Source: Pleurotus ostreatus/Saccharomyces cerevisiae fusant (lineage: Eukaryota > Opisthokonta). From it: 64,000 bases of DNA. Both the position numbers and the translations under genes were made by a program. Below are positions 33,424 through 44,436 of this stretch, in pieces (position 1 is the first letter of the stretch; each line of letters starts with the position of its first letter). The stretch spans positions 1-64,000 of the forward strand of contig JAMQCK010000063.1 in assembly GCA_024196135.1 (NCBI GenBank), in the 5' to 3' direction. The notes beneath the pieces are model-generated. The model saw only the letters and a program-made list of their open reading frames with translations. It did no database searches and was not told the origin of the DNA.

Positions 33424-36400
33424 TCAGGCAGCAGGCTCAACCGGTGTCTGAGGGGTCGATGACGGTTTCGCAATCGGCTCCGGCGCAGGAATCACCTCCC
33501 TCAAGAACCCAGGCAAGAACCTCTCCATTCTCACTTGCGTCGCATTCCACAACGTCTGCTGCCCCTCCGTCCTCTTGTCCTCCTCTCCCTCATCCGCAGG
33601 CGGCGGCACCAAGATGCCCGTCGCGTGCATCACCAGCAGAACGTTCTTCAAGCTCTCCGGCACGGCCTCGTACAGCTGCTCGCCCTTGTCCGCGTTCATC
33701 AGTCGGTCGAGCAGGTCGAGGATTTCGATCCACAGAATGCGCAGGTCGCTCGTCTGGCTGTCGCGGACCTCGAAGTGCATGAAGGCCTTGCAGAGGAGGG
33801 CGGACGCGCGCAGGCGGGTCTCCTGCATGCCACGCGGGTCGCGCTGGAGGACCTCGGGCTTGAGGAGCTCGTCGAGGAGGGGGAAAAGGATGCGGTTGAA
33901 GACGTCCTCGGTTTGGGTTTCGGAGATGATGACGTGGGGGCCGAGGAGGACGCGTTGGAGGTGGGCGACTGCGTTGTGTCGGATCTCGCGTGAAGGGTTG
34001 GTCGATTGGCGGCTGAGCGCGCTGATGAGCGGCAAGCTTAGCTGCCTCCAGGCTGTTCGTTAGGTCAGTATGGCGAACGAGGTAGCGGTAGGATGATATG
34101 TACCCAGCTCGGGAGACAAGTTGGCAGCGGACGCGACGGGAGAGATGTGCTTCTGCAACTCGACCATGAAGTCGACTGCCTTCTTGCCGCGGTCGATCAC
34201 GGGCGAGCTAGAAGAAATATCAGTGTCAAGCACTTCCCTGCAGTATGGCGAACGCACCTTGCTGCACTGATTTGTTCTCCTCTCCTTCCACGATGTTGCG
34301 GCAGGTCAACCTTCTGACCGGCGTACGTCGCAAACTCGTCAAGCAACATCACAAGGCTAGAGAAGCTGTCCACTGAGATGGCTTGCGACGGTCCGTCGGT
34401 CAAAAGGCTAGAGACGAGCTCGAAGCATTCGCGGCCGGCTTCAGGATGTGAGATGGTTGAGCGAAGCAGTGCAGATACAAGACTCCATTCCGTTTGTGAT
34501 CTGGACAAGGCTCAGTTTTGGGTTGGTAATGTGAAGGAGTTAAGGACGTACTGGATGATCTCGCCGTGCTTGCGTACAATAAGCACGACGCCTGCGACGA
34601 TCTGCTCCGCCACCGAGTTGGTGACTGTGCGCGGTAGACCGGCGAGCAAGTCGAAGGAGACGTAAATCTGGTCACGCAGTGATGGCTTATGGGTCGTCAG
34701 TAACCTGGTTGAAGCCTTGCAAAGGAAGGCATACCGTCACCGCCAAGATCAAGCAGATTCGCAAGAGTCCCACGACCGCCCTCTCCACCAGCAGAGCGCT
34801 ATACTGTGAAGCAGACGACAGTAAGGCTGACAAGTGGCCAAACACAATGGGCCATGTCTCTTCGATGTACTGCGGTGCTTGGCACGCAATGCTGACCATC
34901 GTCTCCAGCAAGAACACCGACGCCGGATCATATGGCAGCGTAAACGGCTTGCCATCCTCCGTGACCTCCTCTGGCGCCAGCTTTAGCCTCGCTACAGTCC
35001 GCTCATGCGCGAGCGCCTCGAGCGCCCTCACAGCCGCGATCAGCGCGTCGAGGTCGAGCTGCATGATCTGGCTGTAGAGTTCGTCGAGTCGGCACGACGC
35101 GATGCAGTCGATCGTGCAAAGCGTGTTCTCGACATCGGAATCCGTCGCGTCGGGGACGAGGGCTTCGTTGCTGGCGCTGTACGGCGTCATGAGGTAGGAA
35201 GAGAGGGCGGAGAGCAGGCCACCGTCGCCACGTGCGGCAGGTCGAGGCGGTTGGGCGCCGCGCAGAGGAATCATGGAGACACCGCCGAGGAAGTCCTCCA
35301 TCTGTAGCATACGGGTAGGTAGTAGGGAGTGCAGGAAGAGGTTTTGGAACATCTCGAAGATCTACGGGAGATGTTAGCCACGGCCAGGATGGCCCATCTC
35401 ATAACAAATTTAGACTAACCTGCGTCCATCCCTCGCGTAACGCATTGCCATTACCATTGACGATGTTGAACAGTACAACAGCCGCTAACTGTCCCTTGAA
35501 GTTCGTCCCAAAGTTGACCGACAAGCCGGACACTGTGACTGACTGCCCATCGAAGTCAACCACCGGGTAGTTGGGCACCTGCGCAGGCAGCGTATCCGGT
35601 AGCAGGCTCGTCGCCTGCGACAACGAGACGACAACGTAGTCGAAGACGTCTGGGAGGCTAAACTGCCCTGCAAGGGTAGCGCATTGCCGGAAGCCCGCAA
35701 TCGCGCGCTGGATGATGTAGTCGTCGTCGAAGCTGATGAAGGCATAGGCAATGGTGGAGATGACAGGTCTCCAGACTGTCTTAAACATCTCGAGGTCGAA
35801 AGCGTTGGTGTTACAGATCATGAACTCGCCTACGATACGTCAGAACACTGGAAGCAACCATGAGAATGGCTCACCTGCTGCCCGAGAGCGCGTCAGAAGC
35901 TCCTGCCAGGCGTGCTCAAACCCAAGCTGGCCGGTATGCTCCTCATTCATAACGATCTCCTGCTTCCGGATGTTCTCGTATATCCTGCGCTGAAGTCCCA
36001 CATTAGGTATGAACTTAACAGACGACGCAAGATTGCTTACCAGATACTCCTCGGTGAAGTCCTGTCCATCGTTGACGCCCCGCAAATTCTTCGAGTAGTC
36101 CTCAAAGGTCATGCGTTTCTGCTCGATCGTCAGTAGGCAGCTATAGTGTGCGAAGGATACACGCACCCGAATTTGCGGGCTATGCAAGTCCGTGTTGAGC
36201 ATGATAATGGAGAAGGTGAGCACAAAGATTGGGTCGGCGCTTTTGAAGTCCGGTGGCCCAGACGCAAGGTACGTCTCCGCGAATATCTCGGTCACCCGCG
36301 AAATCTGCTGCGACTCGCCAGGCAGGCGGAAGGAGTTCAGCAGCTCGCGCACGGCGTCGGTGATGTCTTTCTGTGGGTGGTCGTGCGCATCAGCTCAATG

Positions 36401-38747
36401 CGCGGCAGACACAGAGGGACAGCAACTCACGCCCTTGAAGTCGATCAAGCTCATGAACGTCTTCAACAAGTCCAGGTTCTCCGGCTTCGCCAAAAACTCG
36501 CCGAGGACTTTCTTGTCGATGCGGTTGCAGCTCTTGAGGAACATGGCGAGGCTCTTGTTCTTGTCGACCGTGTCGGACAGGTCCTGGTAGATGAGCTTAT
36601 GCTCTTCCAAGAACGCGATGCCAGCTTTGGGCTTGCGGTTGAATTGGGCGGCGCCGGCGAGGATGAGCTTCTTCTCCGCCTTCGTTTGCAGCAATACGTT
36701 TGTAGGAGGGTTGGACTGCTGAAGGTGAGTATATGCATGAGCACAAGTGAGACTTTAGTACCTCAGGCCACGGCTGGGCTTTCTACGAGGAATGTAAGCG
36801 TGCGATCGGAGACGGAAAATGAGGCCACAAACACCCTGTCCCCGCGTAGCCATGTCGTTGACGAAGGCAAGCAGCAGGTCCAAGCACAGGTATTGGGTGT
36901 TCTTATGCTGCACGTCGATAGGTATATTGGGATTTGGTGGGTATACAGCCTAGGCGATCATGAGTATACAATTGCGGTAAACGAGGAAGGACCCCTGTTT
37001 CTTACCTTGGTCAAGAACTCAACCAGTCGCTCGAACACATTCTCGCAGTTGATGTCGCAGTCGTAGTTGGTGTAGAGATCGACCACGAAGCTCGGGTGTC
37101 GTGATATCTGTCCCAGAGTCTCCAGCATAAGCCCTCGAGTCTCGCCGCGAGCAGGTGGTACCATTGGCCGGGGAGGTGTAGCAGTGCCACCTTCAGCATC
37201 TGCTGCCGACTCCGGAGGGCCAATAGCAGGGGTGCCTGGCCTCGGTGAACCTATCCTCGGCGTACCCGTAAGATGCTGATGCTGTGTCTTGTTCGGAAGA
37301 ATAGGCGTCGCCAGCCGGTCAATCGAGAACGTCAAGAACAACTCCTGCTGCAGCTTCAGATGCGGGCTCATCGTGACGAATAGTGCGGTGATAGTGCGGA
37401 GGGCGGAGTGCAGGACGTGCATATTCTCTGAGCGTGCGAGGAGGAAGAGGTATTTGCAGCCGCCGTCGAGGACGAGGGCTTCGAGGGAGGGGAATTGCAT
37501 GATGCGGGGACCGGCGGCTTCAATGGCGGCGTTGAGGATGCTGAGGACAATGAGACGCGTAGAGTCAGTGTGCGACTGGTCGTTGGGGTCGAGGACGTTG
37601 ACCAGGACGCGCAATAGCTCGATAATCGAGGGCAAGCCATCTGTGAAGATCATCAGCATCTCGTCATGTAAACAGGATCTATACTTACATTGCGACTTTG
37701 AGGTAGACGCCTGCAGGGCAATCGTGCTCTCTGAGGGTTGTGGGATGGCGTCCTGCGATGCTGCCTGCTCTGACGTTCCTGAATCTGGAGAGTCGACTGG
37801 TGATTCCGCTGGCGTAAGCGCAGCTGCTGGTCCGCTGGACGCGGAGACGGACAGCTTGTTCTCGCCGTCTTGCGCGTCAGACTCTTCCTCAGCAAGCTTA
37901 CGCTCCTCTTCCTCGGGATCAAGTGTATGCAAGCGCGAGAACACGGTCCGAACAAGGAGTTGCATCGCGTTTTCCGCGGATCGCCGCAGGACCTCTGCGA
38001 AGCAAGTTAGCACCCAGCATCTCGCATTTACTTTAGTATGATCCACGCACCACTCAGGCGCATCTGACAGCACGTCGTTAGAACCGTCTCCAACATCTCG
38101 CATACCTCCACATCGCCGAGGACGTTGCCCATACTGCTGCACATGCAGTCTTGGATCACCGTCATGATCTTGAGCAGCACAACCTCATCCCCCGACGAGT
38201 CGCTCGCTTCGAACTTGCAGTGCGACACCGTATTGCTGAGCTCTGCGAGTGCGGACTCCAAATTCACGGAATCGGGCGAGATGAGCCCGCAGAGGAAGAA
38301 GTTATGCAGAGACGAAAGCGCCGCTGAGGTGATGGGCCCCGTAGACAAAGGCGAGCGTATGATCGCAAAGAACGGCGCCAAGAGCGTCGTTAGCGGCATC
38401 CCCGAGATATCTGGAGGGACCTCTCATTAGCGCGCCTACATACGCTCACTACTTGTCAATCACGCACCCTCGACCTCCCTCACCGCGCGCTTCACCTCCT
38501 GGAAGCCGGCCATCAGGTCTGCCTCGCGCGTCCCCGTCCCGGGGGAGTGTGCCGCGGCCGTAGGTGACGCGATTCGGAGCCCGAGCGTTGTGCCGAGAGA
38601 CGTGTCGCGGGCATTGAAGAAGTGGGTGGACGTCGCCCAGCGTGAGTTCTTGCGCATGACAGACGTGACAGAGAGGATCTCAGAGAGGAGGACATGTTTG
38701 TGGGGGACCGCGCTCGGCGGAAACGAGGTTAATGGAGCCGTCGACAT
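33424..38747 (-). CDS. gea1: ARF guanine-nucleotide exchange factor of the Gea/GBF1 group (Sec7 domain)
   Basis: Large Golgi ARF-GEF that activates ARF GTPases for COPI transport; brefeldin A-sensitive group. The start is ATG 38747 (MSTAPLTSFPPSAVPHKH); the frame is open further upstream but with no ATG. Order: N-terminal DCB region (LLSEILSVTSVMRKNSRWAT; LTTLLAPFFAIIRSPLSTG); HUS region (CKYLFLLARSENMHVLHSAL, LDLLLAFVNDMATRGD near 36880); Sec7 domain about 36700-36000 with catalytic Glu in SFRLPGESQQISR, then PIFVLTFSIIMLNTDLHSPQ and FTEEYL; then HDS regions to the C-terminus IAKPSSTPQTPVEPAA. About fifteen introns. A low-complexity acidic/Ser insert lies at 37740-37920. Length is typical of the family. 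Confidence 0.92.
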
Positions 38748-39148
38748 CGTCGTCGACGTCGGGAGCACTGTACTTGTCCGCCGCTGATCGACACGTTGGA
38801 ACGCGTCCGGGCCGCACGCCCCGAGTTGTGGGTGCCTTGCTGGACTTCCCACGTTCGACTTCAAAGTTGCAGGTCATCAAAAGCTGGTTGGTTCACTCGT
38901 CGCTGCGTATATGCGTTCTTTAGTCAATTTATTCATTGCCGTTGTACGATACTTAGTATGTTACTATGTCGAAACCTCTAAAGTAACCTCTTTCTCCCAT
39001 AACAGCAACGACAACGAAGCAAATAATGCACACGAACAGCGAAAATCGCGAAGTCAAAAGAGCATGACCAGGCGCGACATGAGTCCCGGCCGGTTAACAA
39101 CCTGGACCCCAGTCGGCGGTCGACAGACACATGCGGCATGCCAGCAGC
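38748..39148. other. Intergenic between ARF-GEF start and FAD oxidoreductase end
   Basis: These 401 bp separate two minus-strand genes: 5' flank of the ARF-GEF and 3' flank of the oxidoreductase, AT-rich around 38930-39030. No gene or element was recognised. Confidence 0.4.
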
Positions 39149-40948
39149 CTAGATGGTCATGTCCTCGGTGGACAACCCGCGACGCGTCCACATGACGTGC
39201 GTGTTCAACGCCTCGTCGCACTGCTCCGCGCCCTGGTGTCCATGGACGCCACGGCTCTGGTATATTGCCTGGGTCTGGGGATTGCAGGCGTTAGCGTTAC
39301 ATTACATGGAATATATGCGCTGACAACTCACCAAGCCCAGCGACACCTTGATCGCAGGTGGCGGCGGCGTGTACTCCTGCAGTTCATCCTCGCCCCGGAT
39401 CAAGGCGACGATGTTGTACGCAGCCACCGCCGCCATCTGCCAAGCAGTATGCCCAGCCTTCAAAGCGCCAAACGCGTCTGCCGCATCGCCGACGACGAAG
39501 ATATGCGGGTAGTGGGTCACCAGCGGGTCCTCGTCCTCGTACTCAGGCGGGTCGGCGAGCTGCAGCGTCCGGCGGACATACACCAAGTTGTTCGACGGAT
39601 TGATGGTCGATGGCGCCATGTCGCGAATGAAGTGCGTGTTCGGCTTCTGCCCCGTGCAGATCAACTGAGATAGGTAGGACGGAGAGTTAGCGCGTGCGGA
39701 CAATCTGATGGTCGGCGGTATACGCACGATCAGCTCTGCGGGGATGGATTCCCCAGAGGCGGTCTTCAGCACGCGTCCCTCGTCCATGACGTCCGGGTCG
39801 ACGTCGTCGAGGTTGAGGCGCGAGCCGAGGACAAGACGCACATTCATCTCAGTGAGCGCACGCGCAGCTACGGAGAAAGTTAGCTTCTGTCCGACCCGTC
39901 GTGGCACATAAACGCACCTGCATCGTGCATCCAGTGGTCAAACTGGGGAAGAAGCTGGTGACGAGAATGGACGAGGGTCACCTGCTTGTTGGGGTAGATG
40001 TCGGCGATGTCGCTGGCATATTCTGGGATGGAAGATAGACAAAGTCAGAATAGGGGCAAATCGGAAAAGTGCCCGGAAACGCACGAATACCAAGAGCACC
40101 GCCGCCAACGATGGCAATGGACTTCGCTGCGCGTATGCGATCCTGCTCATCGCGTAGGTACTGGCGGCCCTCGGGCTTGGTGCCATGCCAGATACCAGAG
40201 TGCTTGGGCTTCTTACGCTGTATAGCGGGTCAATGGGTGTGCATGGATCAAGTATGGAGCACGCACAGATTCCTCCGAAGTACTCCAAACGTTGATAGGG
40301 GGCGGCAATGAAGAGCCGAGCGCGTAGACGCAGTAGTCGAACTCGATGGAGTCGGCCTCCTTCTCGGCGTTGTCTTCGCCTAGGTACTTGAAGTGGACGC
40401 GATGAGGCTCGAGCTTGATGATGTTCGCGTGGAGCAGCTGGTGGGGGCAGGAGTTGCGGCACTTGGTCGACCGCGGCTCCGCGAGATCCTGCTCGGTGCG
40501 CAGAAGGTTTGTGTAAGGAATAACTGCGCATGCGTTAGCACGGAGTCCGAGTGGTAGGGCAGGCCACGTACAAGGCTTGTGCTCATGTCCGGGAAGGACA
40601 GAGACGCGAGAGAAGGCGTAAAGGTCTACGTCGGTGATGGGTGGGGTGTTCGCGGGGAAGCGAGGATGTACGTACGATTGAAATGCCTGAGAAGTGCCCG
40701 TCAGCTACTGTGCGCGTTCAGAATTAAGCGAGTGGACGTACGTATTCCGTTCGATGACGACGACTCGCCATCCCGAAGGCAGCGACCCGATGAGAAGCTG
40801 GGTCGCACGATGACCTGGGGAGGGTATGTAAGTGGGGATCGCCCCTTGGGACGTAAGGACACATACCCGCGTAGGCGGCGCCGAGTACGACGACCGTCTT
40901 CGTGGATGATGGGCTAGAATGAGTGGCAGGGGTGGCGGGCGCGTCCAT
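39149..40948 (-). CDS. FAD/NAD(P)H oxidoreductase, AIF2/FSP1(AMID)-like
   Basis: Pyridine-nucleotide-disulphide-type flavoprotein of the AIF/AMID/FSP1 group; relatives reduce quinones with NAD(P)H and protect membranes from lipid oxidation. ATG 40948 (MDAPATPATHSSPSSTKT) is followed by the FAD-binding VVVLGAAYAG, then LLIGSLPSGWRVVVIERNTY, FDYCVYALGSSLPPPINVW, the NAD(P)-binding SIAIVGGGALGIEYASDIAD, HSRHQLLPQFDHWMHDA, LICTGQKPNTHFIRDMAP, and the second FAD motif HIFVVGDAADAFGALKAGHT. The C-terminus is RRGLSTEDMTI, stop 39149-39151. No Met-Gly myristoylation start and no transmembrane segment were seen. Around eight introns. It shares an 863 bp divergent promoter region with the siderophore transporter, which makes co-regulation by iron possible but unproven. 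Confidence 0.85.
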
Positions 40949-41387
40949 CTTTGGCGACAATGATTTTGGAATGGTGGTCGTACGAAAGAGAGAAACAGCG
41001 ACCCACGACGGCGGTATGGGGTTGATATTGACGTCTGCGCACGTGCGGGTAACCTTAAGACCCTGTCTCCGACTTCGGCTGGAACTGGAAGGCGTGGAAC
41101 GACAAGCGAAAGGGGGTGGGATGGCGACGCCGATGATGGAGCCGCTGACGTTGGGGTGGGCAAACCGAGCACTCGATCTGCAAGGCGAACTACCCGAATG
41201 GTCGCGCAGGGGCGAGTCGAAAAAGCGAAAGATGGGGGTAGGGGAAGAGGTCGAGACCTAGGAAAACGGCCGGTCGCAGCCCTGGAGTCTGCAGAGAAAG
41301 GAAACCAGTTCGTCCGTGGTGGCGTGGAACAAGTCGGGCACCCGGCAGATCAAAGCGGAATCCGGCGCCACATCGTCCGATCGCCAT

Positions 41388-41428
41388 CTTATCACTTCGG
41401 CCGGAACGTTTTCTTGTCTAATCTTATC
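41388..41428 (-). promoter_or_regulatory. Paired GATAAG motifs upstream of the siderophore transporter
   Basis: Two GATAAG motifs on the minus strand (41388-41393 and 41423-41428), 35 bp apart, about 400 bp before the transporter ATG in the region shared with the divergent oxidoreductase gene. Paired GATA sites are typical of fungal iron-repressed promoters; function is inferred. Confidence 0.45.
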
Positions 41429-41616
41429 GCACTTCTTCCACTCGAACCATTTCCAGAAACCGTTCGCCAGCGCGCGCACATGAGTCCAGGCTTGGCAGGA
41501 CACTCGGGCGTCCCCGGCTGCTCCGTTCCTGCGCCCCATCGCTCCAGCCTCGGCCGATGCCACGCTCTGGCCAATCAGCGCGCCAGCGCATATCTGATTG
41601 CGATAGCAGCGTGCTA

Positions 41617-41625
41617 ATCTGATAA
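41617..41625 (+). promoter_or_regulatory. ATCTGATAA GATA-type iron element upstream of the siderophore transporter
   Basis: An exact ATCWGATAA match 187 bp before the ATG at 41812, the third such element in the window next to a siderophore-type gene. Confidence 0.6.
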
Positions 41626-41811
41626 AGTTTCGTGCAGAGACCTGAACCGCCCGCGCATGCTCCTGTCATCAGAAGTCCTTATATCCCTCATGACGGCGCT
41701 AAGGGGAACTCTGCTCTTACGCCCACGACCGCCTGCTCACTTGCCGCGGAGCCTCAGGTGAGCATCGCGCTTCTGCCAAGTCGACCCACCACTCACCGCA
41801 AAGTACCAGCC

Positions 41812-43846
41812 ATGGCACAGTCCATCCATACGTCTACGCGCTCCGAAGACGAAAAGGATGAGAAGTCCATCGTCAACGCTGAATCGCAGTCCCCTCCGTC
41901 GGAGGAGGCGCCGTACCTCGATCCCTACGGGCAGGCGCGCGCCTCCGAGACGTACATCCAGTCTCGGGGTGTAACGCGCATGGAGGCCGTCAGCCGTACC
42001 GCCCAGGGCAAGAAGGGTAGGGCCACCCTCTGGGCGATTACAATCTCCATCGTCATCTGCGCCTGGGCGTACTCCCTCGACCAGTCGACGACGTCCAGCT
42101 ACGAGCCGCTCGCTACCTCCGACTATAACTCGCACAGCGGTGGTCTCGCGACGCTGTCTATTGCGACGAGTATCATCGCAGCAGTAGCGAAGCCCTTCAT
42201 CGCGAAAATTTCCGACATCACGTCCAGGCCGTACACTTACCTGCTCATCATCGCGCTCTACATCATGGGCTACATTATCATCGCCGCCTCGTCGACGCTC
42301 TCCGCCTACATCGTCGGCGCCGTCTTCGGTGCCATCGGTCAGAGCGGCCTTGATCTGCTGAACGACCTCATCGTCTCCGATCTCACGAGCCTCCAGTGGC
42401 GGCCCTTCATCAGCTCTCTGCTGTCCGCGCCGTTCATCATCAACACCTGGTACGCCGGCGAGATCGTGTCCGCGCTCAGCGACGACGAGGGGTGGCGCTG
42501 GGGCTACGGCATGTTCGCAATCATCATGCCCGTCTGCATCGGTCCTGCGATCGCGGTACTCATCTACCTCGACCACCGCGCACAGAAGCTCGGCGTCGTG
42601 AATATTGCGTCGAGCAACCTTGAGCGCCGCCTCGCCCGCGAGCGCGATGCTGCGGAGGGTAAGGAGGGACCCCGCGGCCTCGTGACGTCCGCTGCACCGG
42701 AGGTCAAGGAGACCTGGCCTCAGCTCCTCAAGCGCAGCCTCATCGAGGTCGACGCCTTCGGTCTCATCCTCCTTGCGTTCGGGTGGTGCCTGCTTCTGCT
42801 TCCATTCTCGCTCAAGACGTATGCGAAGGGTCACTGGAAGAACCCGTCGATGATTGCCATGATGGTCGTTGGCGGTGTCTTCCTGATCCTCTACGTTCTG
42901 TACGAGCGCTTCGTTGCGTCTTGCCCTAGCAGCCCGAGCCGCATCCTCAAGAACAAGACGTTCATGATGGCCGTCATCATCGACTTTATTTACATGAGTA
43001 TGTATCTCTGTCTCACGCGTCGCCATAGATTTTCTGACCGTACCCACAGTGGCTGGCAACTTGCGCGGGCTGTACCTCTCGTCCTACGTGTACATCACGC
43101 AGAACTGGAGCGTGCGCGACTGGACGTACTACAACAACACCATGTCGCTCTCGCTCTGCGTCTTCGGCATTGTCATCGGCATTATCATGCGCATCACGCA
43201 CCGCTACAAGTACTGGCAAGTCCTCGGCCTCAGCATCAAGCTCATCGGCATCGGCATCCTGCTCGACGGCCACCATGCGACGATCAAGCTCGGCGCGCTC
43301 ATCGCCTCGCCCATCCTCATCGGCCTCGGCGGCTCCTTCTCCGTCGTCGCCTCCCGCATCGCGTCGCAGGCCTCCGTCCCGCACCAGGACACCGCGACCG
43401 TCATCGCGCTCCTCTCCCTCTGGTCCAAGATCGGCTCCTCCGTCGGCTCCGCGATCGCGGCCGTCATCTGGGCGGACCGCATGCCCGTGTACCTGCGCGA
43501 GGAGCTCCCGTCGAGCGTGAACGACACGCAGGTGCTCAAGTTCTTCAGCAACATCAAGCTGATCAAGGTGTACGACTACGACAGCGAGATCCGCCAGGGC
43601 GCGATCCGCGCGTACGAGCGCACGCTGTGGTACCTCATCGTGCCCGCGCTGTGCATCTCGTTCATCCCCCTCATCGCGTCGCTCTTCCAGACGAACTACT
43701 TCCTCGGGAAGCAGCAGAACGCGGTGCACAATGTCGGGACGGATGGCGAAGTCATTCACGACGAGCGCGTCAAGCGGGATGCGCTCGTCGAGTACGACAC
43801 GACGACGTTCAAGGGCAAGTTCCTCAAGTTCTGGGCGGGGAAGTAG
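41812..43846 (+). CDS. Siderophore-iron transporter, MFS SIT/MirB/Fer7-like
   Basis: Fourteen-TM type MFS permease expected to import ferric siderophores at the plasma membrane. ATG 41812 (MAQSIHTSTRSEDEKDEKS); an in-frame ATG upstream at 41632 is not conserved. Family marks: cytosolic N-tail, YIQSRGVTRMEAVSR, WAYSLDQSTTSSYEPLATSD (the conserved segment of TM1 in SIT proteins), AAVAKPFIAKISDITSRPYT, AIGQSGLDLLNDLIVSDLTS, WYAGEIVSALSDDEGWRWGY, SRILKNKTFMMAVIIDFIYM. One intron (about 43000-43050) joins IYM to MAGNLRGLYLSSYVYITQNW. Then GGSFSVVASRIASQASVPHQ, VGSAIAAVIWADRMPVYLRE and the C-terminal extracellular-loop/TM region with YDYDSEIRQGAIRAYERTLW, ending FLKFWAGK. Fully open, with strong GC3 bias. 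GATA elements lie upstream. Confidence 0.93.
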
Positions 43847-43930
43847 GCGGAACGAACAAAAGTATAATTGGGTGTATCTCTATCTTGTTGAATTCGTTAC
43901 CTACTGATGTACTGAGTACGTTGGGCCTTG

Positions 43931-44027
43931 GTCGTCATGTATGCTTCTCGCTTGGTCGTGTATGCTTTGCGCATGGTCGCGTATGCTTTGCGCGGAGTCG
44001 TGTATGCTTGCGCGGGGTCGTGTATCC
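43931..44027 (+). repeat. Imperfect 20-24 bp tandem repeat in the 3' flank of the transporter
   Basis: Five units begin with gtcg at 43931, 43955, 43976, 43997 and 44017, each containing a (g)tatgctt core, unit length 24, 21, 21, 20 and a partial one. It lies 85 bp after the stop codon, probably in the 3' UTR. The rest of 43847-44436 holds no gene that I can support. Confidence 0.75.
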
Positions 44028-44436
44028 TTTTTCGCGTGTTTATTCCTTCCTCCACCTTCATCGTTAAAAAGACAATGTAATTCTTGGACACTCACGCACC
44101 CGAAGCCGCCCGAGACGGAGGATAAATACGCCACGTCGTCAAAGACGGAGATCACAACGGACACTGGCAAAGTAGAAATGGACAAGGCGCAAAGTTGAAC
44201 ATGGACTCGGCGATCACCGAGATCACCTGAATCGCCCCCGCACAGAAATAGCCCCGCTTCCCCGCATTCGCCCCGGATCTTGCGTCCGCCGTCTCACGAG
44301 CGCTACGTGCCCTTGCTTGCGCTCATTCTGCTCGGTGCTGGGTTGAGAGCTTCAGAGACGCGCATTTGGAACTCCCTTGAGAAGACAGTACACTTGAACT
44401 TCTACCCAATTATCCTCCACCGCGCGATCCTCCAGC

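Noticed and set aside
36146..37066. Plus-strand open frame of about 306 codons
   Set aside because: It lies antisense to the Sec7 and HUS regions of the ARF-GEF, whose conserved motifs are clear on the minus strand.
41737..43059. Minus-strand open frame of 440 codons
   Set aside because: It is antisense to the siderophore transporter; composition (Arg/Glu/Asp/Val-rich) is what strong GC3 bias produces on the opposite strand, and no motif is present.
43013..43759. Minus-strand open frame of 248 codons
   Set aside because: Antisense shadow of the transporter C-terminus; low-complexity Asp/Arg/Glu composition.
20872..43846. Complete siderophore cluster with NRPS and ornithine N5-monooxygenase
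   Set aside because: No adenylation/condensation domains or SidA-type flavin monooxygenase occur in the window. The flavoprotein at 39149 is of the AIF/FSP1 type.
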